From contig NZ_JBHSXL010000004.1 in assembly GCF_042662125.1 (NCBI RefSeq), positions 84,351 to 148,350 on the forward strand: a stretch of 64,000 bases of DNA, in the 5' to 3' direction. The stretch comes from Halopenitus salinus (GTDB lineage: Archaea > Halobacteriota > Halobacteria > Halobacteriales > Haloferacaceae). The notes beneath the pieces are model-generated. The model was given only the letters and a program-made list of their open reading frames with translations. It was not told where the DNA came from and made no database searches. Both the position numbers and the translations under genes were made by a program. This document shows, in pieces, positions 43,064 through 52,040 of the stretch. Numbering within the stretch: position 1 is the stretch's first letter; every line of letters begins with the position of its first letter.

Positions 43064-43930
43064 TCACTCGCCGTCGCCGGTCTCGATCGGCGCGTCGACG
43101 AGGTTGCCCCACTCGGTCCAGGAGCCGTCGTAGTTGATCGTGTCGTCATAGCCGAGCAGCTCGTGGAGCGCGAACCAGGCGACCGACGAGCGCTCGCCGA
43201 TGCGGCAGTAGGCGATCGTCGTCTCGTCGCCGTCGATGTCCTCCTCCGCGTAGAGCTCCTCGAGCTCATCGCGGGTCTTGAACGTGCCGTCATCGTTCGT
43301 GACGGCCGCCCACGAGATGTTCTTCGCGCCGGGGACGTGGCCGCCGCGCTGGGCGGTCTCCTGGAGTCCCGGCGGCGCGAGGATCTCGCCGCGGTACTCC
43401 TCGGGCGAGCGCACGTCGACGAGCGGAACGCCGCGGTCGATCGCCTTCTCGACGTCGTCGCGGTAGGCGCGGATCGACTCGTAGGGGCCGCCCGCCTCGT
43501 AGTCGACCTCGGGGAAGGAGGGGACCTCGTCGGTCGTCGGATAGTCGTTCTCGACCCAGTACTCGCGGCCGCCGTCGAGGAGCTTCACGTCGTCGTGGCC
43601 CCAGTATTTGAACTGCCAGTAGGCGTAGGCCGCGAACCAGTTCGAGTTGTCGCCGTAGAGGACGACCGTCGAGTCGTCGCTGATGCCGTGTTCGGCGAGC
43701 AACGCCTCGAAGTCCTCCTTCTCGAGGATGTCACGCTGCGTCTGGTCCTGGAGCTGGCTCTCCCAGTTGAAGCCGATGGCTCCCGGCGCGTGCGCGTCGT
43801 CGTACGCTTCGGTGTCGACGTCGACCTCCACGAGCCGCAGGTCGTCGTCGTCGCTCTCGAACTCGTCGAGCCGCGCCTCCACCCAGTCGGCGGAGACGAG
43901 CACGTCGTTCGCGTAATCGGAATCTCCCAT
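43064..43930 (-). CDS. Thiosulfate sulfurtransferase (tandem rhodanese)
   Basis: 288 residues, two rhodanese domains. The active-site Cys242 lies in TIAYCRIGERSSVAW (the loop CRIGERS), with the N-terminal domain inactive as usual. Leading GDSDYANDVLVSADW and the GSWTEWGN end fit haloarchaeal TssA. It transfers sulfane sulfur from thiosulfate to an acceptor such as cyanide or thiols. TATA at 43955-43962, 25-32 bases before the ATG. The second rhodanese gene lies 285 bases away on the other strand. Confidence 0.92.
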   Translation of the reverse strand: MGDSDYANDVLVSADWVEARLDEFESDDDDLRLVEVDVDTEAYDDAHAPGAIGFNWESQLQDQTQRDILEKEDFEALLAEHGISDDSTVVLYGDNSNWFAAYAYWQFKYWGHDDVKLLDGGREYWVENDYPTTDEVPSFPEVDYEAGGPYESIRAYRDDVEKAIDRGVPLVDVRSPEEYRGEILAPPGLQETAQRGGHVPGAKNISWAAVTNDDGTFKTRDELEELYAEEDIDGDETTIAYCRIGERSSVAWFALHELLGYDDTINYDGSWTEWGNLVDAPIETGDGE

Positions 43931-43954
43931 AGCAGTTCCCCCTACGTGTTCGAC

Positions 43955-43962
43955 CTATAAGG
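43955..43962 (-). promoter_or_regulatory. TATA box of the first rhodanese gene
   Basis: CTTATAGG on the minus strand, 25-32 bases upstream of the ATG at 43930. Confidence 0.6.
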
Positions 43963-44215
43963 TCCCCAACACCACGGACATACCCGCCTCTCGTTCGGAT
44001 CGGGGGAGATTATTGCCGGTTCATGTCCGGAGCTGTCGGCCGCCCGTCGATCGTCGGGTCGTACCGCCCGGATGCCCGCCGTCGATCATCGACGGTCCGA
44101 GAGGATCGAGGCCGCGATCGCCGCGGGGGTTTCAAATGTTGCCGGTATCCGGAAGGCCCGGCCGAATCGGCGCGGGTCAGCGGAATAAACCGTCCGGAGG
44201 TAGAAGGGAGGACCG

Positions 44216-45010
44216 ATGACCGAGATCACCGTCCCGATCGAGTGGCTCGCCGATCACCTCGATGACCCCGGCGTGCGCCCGGTCGACGTCCGCGACGCCT
44301 GGGAGTACGACGCGCTCGGACACGTCCCCGGTGCCGTGAACGTTCCCTTCGAGGACTTCCGCGATGCCGAGGGTGGCGACGTCGGCCACCTTCCGGGCGC
44401 CGAGGCGTTCGCGGAGCGTCTGGGCGCTGCCGGCCTCTCCCGGGACGACGTCCTCGTCGCCTACGACGACACGAACGGGGTCTTCGCGGCGCGGTTTCTC
44501 GTCACGGCGCTCGTCTACGGCGTCGAGAACGTCCACCTCCTCGACGGCGATCTGAGCGCCTGGAAGCGCGACTACCCGATCGAAAGCGATCCCGTCTCCC
44601 TCGAGGAGACGACGATCGAGGCGCGTCGCGTCGAGGGAGCGGACTCGCCGATCGTGGGATACGACGAGGTGATCGAGCTGCTCGAGGACCGTGAGCGCGA
44701 CGTGATATTCGTCGACACCCGGGACGCCGACGAGTACGCGGCCGGGCACCTCCCGGGCGCGGTCCGATTCGACTGGACCGAGGCGGTCGATCCCGAGACG
44801 CGCGGGCTGCGCGCGAAGGACGACCTCCGCGAGCGATTCGAGGAACGCGGGATCACGCCGGACCGGCCGGTCGTGCTCTACTGTAACACCGCGCGCCGGC
44901 TCTCACACACGTACGTCGCGCTCCGGTGGCTCGGCTTCGAGGACGTCCACATCTACGAGGGTAGCCTCACCGAATGGCGCGAGCGCGAGGGCGAGCTCGT
45001 CGAGTCGTGA
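44216..45010 (+). CDS. Thiosulfate sulfurtransferase (tandem rhodanese)
   Basis: 264 residues. The catalytic Cys223 sits in VVLYCNTARRLSHTY; the CNTARRL loop differs from the CRIGERS loop of the neighbour, so the two rhodaneses probably differ in substrate. N-terminal rhodanese-like domain inactive. An SD-like GGAGG lies about 14 bases before the ATG and a TATA-like AATAAACC about 28 before it. It is followed on the same strand by the thioredoxin reductase gene. Confidence 0.9.
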   Translation: MTEITVPIEWLADHLDDPGVRPVDVRDAWEYDALGHVPGAVNVPFEDFRDAEGGDVGHLPGAEAFAERLGAAGLSRDDVLVAYDDTNGVFAARFLVTALVYGVENVHLLDGDLSAWKRDYPIESDPVSLEETTIEARRVEGADSPIVGYDEVIELLEDRERDVIFVDTRDADEYAAGHLPGAVRFDWTEAVDPETRGLRAKDDLRERFEERGITPDRPVVLYCNTARRLSHTYVALRWLGFEDVHIYEGSLTEWREREGELVES

Positions 45011-45145
45011 GCTCCGAGCCGTCGAGTCGTGAACCCGCCGAACGGTGAATCGTTCGAGTCGTAAAATCGTCGCGACGACTCCGACGGAAGGGTCCGTGGC
45101 CTCCATGGCGCAACCTACATAGGCCCCGATCGCCAACCCTCAGCC

Positions 45146-46213
45146 ATGAGCGAGGACGTAGTCGAACACCGACGGCTGATCATCGCCGGGACCGGCATCG
45201 CCGGGCTCACGGCGGGGATCTACGCCGCCCGCGCGAACAACGAGCCGCTCATCCTGGAGGGCGACGAGCCGGGCGGGCAGTTGACGCTCACTACCGACGT
45301 CGAGAACTATCCCGGATTCTCCGAGGGGATCTCCGGGCCCGACCTGATCAACGAGATGAAAGCGCAGGCCACGAAGTTCGGCGCCGAGACGAAAAACGGC
45401 GTCGTCGAGTCGGTCGCGGACTCGGACCGCCCGTTCCGCGTCGAGTTGACGAACGGCGACGTCTACACCTGCGACGCCTTCATCGCCGCCTCCGGAGCGT
45501 CCGCACGGACGCTCGGCATTCCGGGAGAGGACGAGCTCATGGGCTACGGCCTCTCGACGTGTGCGACCTGTGACGGCGCGTTCTTCCGCGGCGAGGACAT
45601 GCTCGTCGTCGGCGGCGGCGACGCGGCCATGGAGGAGGCGAACTTCCTCACCAAGTTCGCCGACACCGTCTACATCGCCCACCGCCGCGAGGAGTTCCGC
45701 GCCGAGGATGTCTGGATCGACCGCGTGATGGAGAAGGTGGAGGACGGCGAGATCGAGATCCTCCGGAACACGGAGGTCACGGAGCTGCACGGCACGCCCG
45801 AGGACGGCATCGACCACGTGACGCTCGTCGAACACCCCGAGGGCCACCCCAAGGAGAAGCTCGAGGATCCGGCGACCGCCGACGAGGTCGAGGAGTACGA
45901 CTTCGAGGTCGGCGCCGTCTTCTTCGCCATCGGCCACACGCCGAACACCGATTACCTCGAGGGAACCGGCGTCGAGCTGAACGAGGAGGGATACCTCCGG
46001 ACCGAGGACGGCGCCGGCGCGGGACAGACCCGGACCGGCGTCGAGGGGCTCTTCGGTGCCGGCGACGTCGTCGACTATCACTACCAGCAGGCCGTCACCG
46101 CCGCGGGCATGGGCAGCAAGGCGGCCATCGACGCCGACGAGTACCTCACGGAGCTCGAACGCGCCGGCGAACTCGCGGAGCCGGACGCGAGCCCGGCCGC
46201 GGCTGACGACTGA
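45146..46213 (+). CDS. trxB: Thioredoxin reductase
   Basis: 355 residues. FAD site GTGIAGLTAG (15-24), redox pair Cys139-A-T-Cys142 (STCATCDGAFF), NADPH site GGGDAAMEEA, and C-terminal FAD phrase GLFGAGDVVD. It reduces thioredoxin-like proteins with NADPH. It is 135 bases after the second rhodanese gene. The stretch of D/E-rich residues at 230-260 is an extra acidic surface. A related flavoprotein disulfide reductase is the only alternative. Confidence 0.94.
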   Translation: MSEDVVEHRRLIIAGTGIAGLTAGIYAARANNEPLILEGDEPGGQLTLTTDVENYPGFSEGISGPDLINEMKAQATKFGAETKNGVVESVADSDRPFRVELTNGDVYTCDAFIAASGASARTLGIPGEDELMGYGLSTCATCDGAFFRGEDMLVVGGGDAAMEEANFLTKFADTVYIAHRREEFRAEDVWIDRVMEKVEDGEIEILRNTEVTELHGTPEDGIDHVTLVEHPEGHPKEKLEDPATADEVEEYDFEVGAVFFAIGHTPNTDYLEGTGVELNEEGYLRTEDGAGAGQTRTGVEGLFGAGDVVDYHYQQAVTAAGMGSKAAIDADEYLTELERAGELAEPDASPAAADD

Positions 46214-46257
46214 TCGCGAGCCGCCGCTGAATCACTATTTCCGGTCGGATCGCTTCG

Positions 46258-48102
46258 CTATTCTCCCGACTCCGCCCCGAGAGCCGCCTCGACCGCCCGA
46301 TCGCGCAGTCGCTCGCGCGTCCGGTGGCTCGATTCGGCATCGAACCGAACGTCGATCAGGGTGCTTCCGGAGCGTTCGCGCGCCTCCCGGTAGGTCGCGG
46401 CGAGCGCGCTTCGTGGGTCGTCCGCCATGCCGCTCCCGTCACCGTCAGCCACGCCGCTTCCGTCGCCGTCCCCACCCTCTACGCGGGCGTCGATCCGCTC
46501 GTAACGGAGGCCGTGAAGATCGGCGAGCGCTTCGAACTCGAGGCCGTGTGGCGTCTTGAACTGTTGGGTGAACTCCGGTTCGAACCTCTCGATCGGCAGC
46601 GCGTGGAAGATCCCGCCGCCGTCGTTGTTGATCGCGACGACCGTGGCCTCGAGGTCGAGCCGGTCGAGCGCGAGGAGGCCGTTTGAGTCGTGATACAACG
46701 CGAGGTCGCCGACCACGAGCGTGAGGTCGTCGGTCGTCGCGGAACCGGCACCCAGTCCCGCGGAGACGATACCGTCGATGCCGGAGACGCCCCGGTTACC
46801 GCAGACGGTGAGGCTCCGCGTGGTCGGGCGGGCGAACCGATCGAGATCGCGAACGGGCATCGAGTTGGAGACGAACATCGTCGCGGGATCCGGGACGGAT
46901 TCGGCGATGGTCGCGACCGCACGACCCTCGAAGAACGCCTCCGACTCCTCGAGGACCCCGAAGGCACGTTCGTCGGCGTCCTCCCACTGGGCGCGCCACT
47001 CGCCCGACCCGCCGCCGGCGACCAGCCGTGAGAGGTCGCCGCACAGCCGATTCGGCTCGGCGACGACGAGGTCCGTGGCGGCGAACTCCGCCTCGCGCCA
47101 CCGCCCCGCCGGATCGACGACGTACTCGTCGGCGGAGGTGGCAGCGAGGTACTTTCGAAGTCGCTTGGAGGTCGGCGAGGCACCGAGCCGGAGAACCACC
47201 TCGGGATCGCGCCACGCCGGCGCCGAGTCCCCGGCCGCGTCGGCCGAGAGGTAGGCGTCGTAGCCGCCGATCACGGGCGCGACGCGGGTGTGGCCGCCGA
47301 AACGGACTCCCGAGAGCGGGTCGGCGAGAACCGGGTGGCCGGTGGCGTGTGAGAGCGCGGTGACGGCCTCCGGATCGAGACCCGGGGGATCGGCCGGTCC
47401 GGCGACGATCAGTCCGCGGTCGACGGAGAGCGCCTCCGCGAGCGAGCGCAGGTCTCCATCGTCGACCCTCGTGGCGCCGCCCGTTCGGGAGACGTAGGGG
47501 CCCTCTCGGCCGGTCTCGGACGCCGGGTCGAGGTCGTCGGGCACGTCCCCGGGGACGGGAGTCGGCTCAAGGGGCTTCGCGAACGGGACGTTGAGGTGAA
47601 CGGGGCCGGGGTCGACGCCCTCGGCGGCCTCGACCGCCCGCGCGACCGTGGTCCGCAGCGAGGCGAGCGTTCGGTCGTGGGCCGCCGGCTCCGGGAGGTC
47701 CTTGTAGTACCGGACCGCGTCGCCGTAGAGCTTCTCCTGGTCGGCGGTCTGGTTGGCTCCCGAATCCCGGAGTTCCGGCGGGCGGTCGGCGGTGAGCGCG
47801 AGCAGCGGCACGCGCCCCTCGTCGGCCTCCATCACGGCCGGGTGGTAGTTGGCGGCGGCGGTCCCGGAGGTGCAGACGAGCGGCGTGATCGCTCCCGTGC
47901 GGCGGGCCCGCCCGAGCGCGAAGTAGGCCGCCGAGCGCTCGTCGAGCTGTGAGAAGACGTGGACCTCCTCGTGGCGCGCGAACGCCATCGCGAGCGGCGT
48001 CGAACGGCTGCCCGGCGAGATCACGGCCGCCGAGACGCCGGCGCTCGCCAGCCCGTCGACGATCGCGTTCGCCCAGAGCACGTTCCGATTCGGCGCGGTC
48101 AT
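46258..48102 (-). CDS. menD: SEPHCHC synthase (menaquinone synthesis)
   Basis: 614 residues from the ATG at 48102 (MTAPNRNVLWANAIVDGL), normal MenD length. A thiamine diphosphate enzyme: the N-terminal domain has the SPGSRSTPLA motif, and the C-terminal domain has the GDLALYHDSNGL / NNDGGGIF cofactor motif near 465-500. It makes 2-succinyl-5-enolpyruvyl-6-hydroxy-3-cyclohexene-1-carboxylate from isochorismate and 2-oxoglutarate for menaquinone. The other men genes are not in the window. It is divergent from grpE. Confidence 0.94.
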   Translation of the reverse strand: MTAPNRNVLWANAIVDGLASAGVSAAVISPGSRSTPLAMAFARHEEVHVFSQLDERSAAYFALGRARRTGAITPLVCTSGTAAANYHPAVMEADEGRVPLLALTADRPPELRDSGANQTADQEKLYGDAVRYYKDLPEPAAHDRTLASLRTTVARAVEAAEGVDPGPVHLNVPFAKPLEPTPVPGDVPDDLDPASETGREGPYVSRTGGATRVDDGDLRSLAEALSVDRGLIVAGPADPPGLDPEAVTALSHATGHPVLADPLSGVRFGGHTRVAPVIGGYDAYLSADAAGDSAPAWRDPEVVLRLGASPTSKRLRKYLAATSADEYVVDPAGRWREAEFAATDLVVAEPNRLCGDLSRLVAGGGSGEWRAQWEDADERAFGVLEESEAFFEGRAVATIAESVPDPATMFVSNSMPVRDLDRFARPTTRSLTVCGNRGVSGIDGIVSAGLGAGSATTDDLTLVVGDLALYHDSNGLLALDRLDLEATVVAINNDGGGIFHALPIERFEPEFTQQFKTPHGLEFEALADLHGLRYERIDARVEGGDGDGSGVADGDGSGMADDPRSALAATYREARERSGSTLIDVRFDAESSHRTRERLRDRAVEAALGAESGE

Positions 48103-48253
48103 GGACCCCCTTCCCGCGCGATGGATTATAAACTCCCGAAAGTTCCCGCGAACGTTCCCTCCGGCACCAAAACGATGGCGAACGCGCGGAGCGGAAGACG
48201 TCTCTCGAAGCGTTTTTGCAAGCCTTATGCCCGCCGGGACCCACCGATCGACC

Positions 48254-48997
48254 ATGAGCGAGGACGACGCCGTCGAGATCGAGTTCGAGGACGAGGACGC
48301 GACCCCCTCGACGTCGGATGCGGACGACGCGGACGATGCGGTCGACGGGGACCCGACGGTCGGCGTCGACGGCCGGGATGCGGCCGCCCGGGGCGAAAGC
48401 GGAAGTCCCGACGCGTCCGGCGAGTTCGGTCTCGCCGAGCGCATCGCGGAGCTCGACGCCCGGGGTGTCGACGATCTCGCCGACGAGGCGGCCGACCTGG
48501 AGGCGCGCCTCGCGGAACGCGAAGCGCGTATCGAGACGCTGGAGGCGGAACTCGAGGATCGCGAGGACGAAATCGACGACCTCAGGGAGCGGTTGAAGCG
48601 CAAGCAGGCGGACTTCCAGAACTACAAACAGCGCGCGAAACGACAGCAGGAACAGATCAAAGAGCGGGCGGCCGAGGACCTGATCGAGCGGATCGTTCCT
48701 GTTCGCGACAACCTGGTTCGCGCGCTCGAACAGGAGGAGGGCGCGGACCTGCGCCCGGGCGTGGAGTCGACCCTCGAGGAGTTCGATCGAGTTCTCGAGG
48801 AGGAGAACGTCGAGGCGATCGAGCCGGACCCGGGATCGGACGTCGACCCCGTTCGCCATCAGGTGATGCTCCGGGTCGGAAGCGACGAGCCGGAGGGGAC
48901 GATCGCCGAGGTCTACCAGCCCGGCTACGAGATCGGCGACTCCGTGATCCGCGAGGCGCAGGTCACCGTCAGCGACGGAAGCGGCGACGAGGAGTAG
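48254..48997 (+). CDS. grpE: Nucleotide exchange factor GrpE
   Basis: 247 residues from the ATG at 48254 (MSEDDAVEIEFEDED). A long acidic N-terminal tail (about 1-60) and a long coiled coil (about 65-120, AREARIETLEAELEDREDEI) precede the conserved core (NLVRALEQ, VLRVGS, GYEIGDSVIREAQVTVS). GrpE releases ADP from DnaK. dnaK and dnaJ are not next to it in the window, although they often follow grpE in haloarchaea. The stop is followed at once by the surE gene, which converges. Confidence 0.94.
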   Translation: MSEDDAVEIEFEDEDATPSTSDADDADDAVDGDPTVGVDGRDAAARGESGSPDASGEFGLAERIAELDARGVDDLADEAADLEARLAEREARIETLEAELEDREDEIDDLRERLKRKQADFQNYKQRAKRQQEQIKERAAEDLIERIVPVRDNLVRALEQEEGADLRPGVESTLEEFDRVLEEENVEAIEPDPGSDVDPVRHQVMLRVGSDEPEGTIAEVYQPGYEIGDSVIREAQVTVSDGSGDEE

Positions 48998-48998
48998 C

Positions 48999-49859
48999 TC
49001 AGTTCTCGGACGTCGAGGTCCCGACATCGGCATCGATCTCGACGCCGGCGTCGACGCTCTCGTAGGTCTCCGCGAGCCCGTCGAGGGCCTCGTGGTGGCC
49101 GCTCGTGTGCGGCGCCGTGAGCGGCGAGACCGAGACGCGCCCCTCGACGATCGCACGCCGGTCCGTTCCGGGCGGGTCCGGGAGGTCGCCGGTCTCCATG
49201 CGGTCCCAGATCCGGTCGTGGAGTCGGACGCCGTTTTCGGGCGTTCGGCTCGCGTCCATCTCGTAGAGCTGTGAGGGTTCGGTCACCTCGATCGGCGCCC
49301 GTTCGGCGGGATTCGGGCCGGTCTCGCCGTCGGCCATCGGCGCGTTCACGTTCAGGTAATCGACCTGTTCGAAGACGCCGGCGCCCACGGCGTGGTCGAC
49401 CAGAAATCCGGTGGTCGCGCTCGCGTGTGCGAAGTCCCGGAGGTCGAGCGACCACTCGGACGGATCCTCGCCGGCCGGGACGTACATCGACGTCGCGATG
49501 GCGGGGACGTCGAAGAAGGCCGCCTCCACCGCCGCGGAGACGGTGCCGGAGCGGCCGAGGACGTACTCGCCCAGGTTCGCGCCCTCGTTGCACCCGGCGA
49601 CGACGACGTCGGCGTCCGGGACGAGTTCGCTGAGCCCGACGACCGCGCAGTCGGCCGGCGTGCCCTCCACGGCGTAGCCGAGTTCGTGGTCGTGGACGAC
49701 GACGTCCGTCGAGAGCGACCGCCCCACGGAGCTCTGGTCCGCGGCCGGGGCCACGGCCACCACGTCGTAGCCACGCTTCGACAGCGTGCGGTGAAGGGCG
49801 CGGAAGCCGACGGTATCGATCCCGTCGTCGTTCGTGAGAAGGATCCGATCGACGCTCAT
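48999..49859 (-). CDS. surE: 5'/3'-nucleotidase SurE
   Basis: 286 residues. The metal-binding motif TNDDGI has Asp11-Asp12 and the loop SSVGRS follows near 43-48. SurE hydrolyses nucleoside monophosphates. An insertion in the C-terminal half (DASRTPENGVRLHDRI) and an acidic tail are halophilic additions. It ends one base before the stop of grpE (convergent). Nothing obvious links it to its neighbours. Confidence 0.94.
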   Translation of the reverse strand: MSVDRILLTNDDGIDTVGFRALHRTLSKRGYDVVAVAPAADQSSVGRSLSTDVVVHDHELGYAVEGTPADCAVVGLSELVPDADVVVAGCNEGANLGEYVLGRSGTVSAAVEAAFFDVPAIATSMYVPAGEDPSEWSLDLRDFAHASATTGFLVDHAVGAGVFEQVDYLNVNAPMADGETGPNPAERAPIEVTEPSQLYEMDASRTPENGVRLHDRIWDRMETGDLPDPPGTDRRAIVEGRVSVSPLTAPHTSGHHEALDGLAETYESVDAGVEIDADVGTSTSEN

Positions 49860-49938
49860 ACCGCTTGCAGGGCCGGCGACTTCAAAAGCGCTCCGCCGTC
49901 ACGACGAATGCCGCGGGAGGGCCGAAGGAGTGGGGTGT

Positions 49939-50382
49939 TTAGCTGTTGTCCGGCGCGGTGCTCGATCCGAGCGTGGCCGAGGAGCCGCCGCTGGAGGCCT
50001 GCCAGTTCACGGAGACGGTTTCCTCGTTCCAGTTGCTGCTCGCTGTGAATTCCTTTGAGGTGCCCGCTGAGAGGCTCCCCGACCAGTCACCGCTGTTAAT
50101 GCTTGCATCCCCACCGCCGGTAGCAGTTACAGTCACGGTATTCGTATCCGCGTCGATCGTATCCCCTCCTGAGTGCGTGATCGTGACCCCATCCGCGGAA
50201 TCGAACTCGAAGTCGAAGCTCGCCGTCGGCTGGGTGTCCTGAAGGCTGTCGCCGAGGCCGAGCACGAAGGTGCCGATCACGGCCGCGAGAATGACCGTGA
50301 TCGCCACCATCAGGATGACTCCGATAACCGGTGAGACCGCGCGATCCTCCGTGAACAGTCGCTTGATGTCCGTGGGTTGCAT
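49939..50382 (-). CDS. Type IV pilin (PilA-like), second copy
   Basis: 147 residues from the ATG at 50382 (MQPTDIKRLFTEDRAVSPVIG). The stretch DRAVSPVIGVILMVAITVILAA is identical in sequence to the first pilin through the hydrophobic helix, while the C-terminal domain (about 40-147) differs. TATA at 50472-50479, giving a leader of about 67 bases with a perfect 10-base hairpin at 50408-50430. Its nucleotide sequence over the signal region is nearly the same as that of the first pilin. Confidence 0.88.
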   Translation of the reverse strand: MQPTDIKRLFTEDRAVSPVIGVILMVAITVILAAVIGTFVLGLGDSLQDTQPTASFDFEFDSADGVTITHSGGDTIDADTNTVTVTATGGGDASINSGDWSGSLSAGTSKEFTASSNWNEETVSVNWQASSGGSSATLGSSTAPDNS

Positions 50383-50407
50383 GGTGATCAGACAGTCGTC
50401 GGATGGC

Positions 50408-50430
50408 CCCGATCGAGCAACTCGATCGGG
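50408..50430 (-). promoter_or_regulatory. Hairpin in pilin leader (second pilin)
   Basis: CCCGATCGAG and CTCGATCGGG form a perfect 10-base stem with a three-base loop, 26-48 bases upstream of the pilin ATG, inside the predicted leader. Confidence 0.6.
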
Positions 50431-50471
50431 ATCCCCCTCCCGTGGACTGACGATCGAAACTATCGGACGGG

Positions 50472-50479
50472 GATACATA
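50472..50479 (-). promoter_or_regulatory. TATA box of the second pilin gene
   Basis: Minus strand TATGTATC, placing the start of transcription near 50449 and a 67-base leader before the ATG at 50382. Confidence 0.5.
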
Positions 50480-50646
50480 AGGAGAATGACTAAATTATGA
50501 GATCTGATGCTCGGCTCCCCGTCGTCTCGGAAGACGATCACAGGAGAGACGCGGACGGAACGGTGAGACGGTGGATCCGTGGGTGGATCGATGAGTTCGA
50601 TGCGAACCGTCAAACGGGACCGATCCGGAATGTTCCGTTAGGGGGT

Positions 50647-50898
50647 CTACACGAACGAGTAGTCGGCGTCGCCGTCACCCGTCAGGATCTCTCCCGCCCG
50701 GTCGGCGATCGTGGCGACGTCGATCCCGAGAACGGTGGTGGCCAGGACCCCGGCGACGATCACGGTCAGTCCGACCATCAGGATGATGCCGATCGGGGCC
50801 GAGGCGGCTCGATCGGTCCCGGTGGCGTCGATCGGCACCTTCAAACTCCCGAGGACGCCCTCCGCGAGAACGAGCAAACGGGCGACGGTTCCGAGCAT
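50647..50898 (-). CDS. Mini-pilin-like protein
   Basis: 83 residues from the ATG at 50898 (MLGTVARLLVLAEG). The stretch TGTDRAASAPIGIILMVGLTVIVAGVLAT resembles the pilin helix with DRAASAPIG in place of DRAVSPVIG, preceded by a longer N-terminal segment. There is only a short C-terminal tail after the helix, so it may be a minor pilin or initiator. The longer frame to 50997 adds unrelated residues. It lies 265 bases upstream of the second pilin on the same strand. Confidence 0.7.
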   Translation of the reverse strand: MLGTVARLLVLAEGVLGSLKVPIDATGTDRAASAPIGIILMVGLTVIVAGVLATTVLGIDVATIADRAGEILTGDGDADYSFV

Positions 50899-51058
50899 AT
50901 CCGTGATACGCTCCAGCGGCACAAAACTGTTTGGTGAACCAACAGGTCCGAGCGTGGCGGTGTGCCGAATCACGGTGTATCGCGTTTCGACCGACACCGC
51001 TCACGTCCACGCTCCGCGTCCGCGTTGGACGGCCGTGTTGTACGCCCTCCGATACCTC

Positions 51059-51253
51059 TCAGCGGTGGTTGCGTCGGTGTTCGGTGATCCGACGAAGCGC
51101 CTCAAGCGGCTTATCGTTCCGGAGGAGCCGTTCCGTCTCCCGACGCACGTCGCGGTCGATCAGGCCCCGGTCGGCGAACTCGTCGACCAGCCGTTCGGCT
51201 TCCCGCTCGTAGTCACGATTCGGTTCCCCCCGAACCCGTACGTGCTCGGCCAT
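51059..51253 (-). CDS. Small highly charged helical protein, hypothetical
   Basis: 64 residues, Arg/Glu-rich, helical (AERLVDEFADRGLIDRDVRRE). A TATA-like TTATGTA lies 38-45 bases upstream (about 51291-51297). The codon use and start look real for the region, but the protein is short and no homologue family is known to me. It could be a DNA- or RNA-associated protein. Confidence 0.5.
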   Translation of the reverse strand: MAEHVRVRGEPNRDYEREAERLVDEFADRGLIDRDVRRETERLLRNDKPLEALRRITEHRRNHR

Positions 51254-51352
51254 GCTCGTGCCTCCCTATTCGAACCGATCCCACGGACGTACATAAGTTT
51301 GTGGTACGTGGTAACACGATCCTCCGGGCGGAGGCGAGTGGAATCGCCGGTG

Positions 51353-51362
51353 TATATTTATA
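51353..51362 (+). promoter_or_regulatory. TATA box of the RraA-family gene
   Basis: TATATTTATA, 23-32 bases before the ATG at 51385; one of the clearest promoters in the window. Confidence 0.7.
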
Positions 51363-51384
51363 CCGCCTGTTCGTGGGAGGTCGT

Positions 51385-52023
51385 ATGACGACGGACGTCG
51401 ATCCGGTAGACGAGACGGTCCTCGAGGGGTTTCGCGATCTGTCCTCCGCGGTCGTCGCCGACACGAAACGCGAGGACGTCGCGGTACTGGAGGGCTCGAT
51501 TCGGGCGATCCATCGCGACTGTTCCCTGGTGGGGACGGCGAAGACGACGCGTGTGGACCCCGAGGCGATCTGGCCGCCGGTCGAGTCGGTCGTGGACGCC
51601 GACCCGGGCGAGGTCCTAGTCGTCGACGCCGGCGGGGCGGTCCGCGAGGCGGTCTGGGGCGAGCTCCTCTCGACGTACGCGAAGGAAAGCGGCGTGGTCG
51701 GGATGATCACGGACGGGGCCGTCCGCGACATCGCCGACATCCGGGAACTTGAGTTCCCCGTGTTCGCGCCCGCCCGAACCCCCCGCGGCCCGAGCGGCGA
51801 CGGCGAGGTGGAGGCGGACGTGCCCGTCGCCGTCGGCGGCACGCTCGTCTCACCCGGCGACGTCGTGATCGGCGACGAGACCGGCGTCACGGTGGTCGAT
51901 CCCGAGAACGCGGACGCGGTTCTCGAGGAGGCGCAAGCGATCGAGGAGACGGAAGGGGCGGTTCGAGAACACGTCGAAAACGGCGTGTCGCTCGCGGACG
52001 CGATGAACCGCGCCGGGATGTGA
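51385..52023 (+). CDS. RraA-like protein (HMG/CHA aldolase superfamily)
   Basis: 212 residues from the ATG at 51385. The family core GELLSTYAKESGVVGMITDGAVRDI (about 92-116) contains the metal/substrate loop. Members act as 4-hydroxy-4-methyl-2-oxoglutarate or oxaloacetate aldolases/decarboxylases, or inhibit RNase E in bacteria. Archaea lack RNase E, so an aldolase role is more likely. Substrate unknown. Monocistronic with a strong TATA box. Confidence 0.85.
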   Translation: MTTDVDPVDETVLEGFRDLSSAVVADTKREDVAVLEGSIRAIHRDCSLVGTAKTTRVDPEAIWPPVESVVDADPGEVLVVDAGGAVREAVWGELLSTYAKESGVVGMITDGAVRDIADIRELEFPVFAPARTPRGPSGDGEVEADVPVAVGGTLVSPGDVVIGDETGVTVVDPENADAVLEEAQAIEETEGAVREHVENGVSLADAMNRAGM

Positions 52024-52040
52024 CCGACGGGGCGACCGTT

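Noticed and set aside
41882..43960. 692-residue plus-strand frame
   Set aside because: Antisense to DUF357, ferritin-like and rhodanese genes, all with clear motifs.
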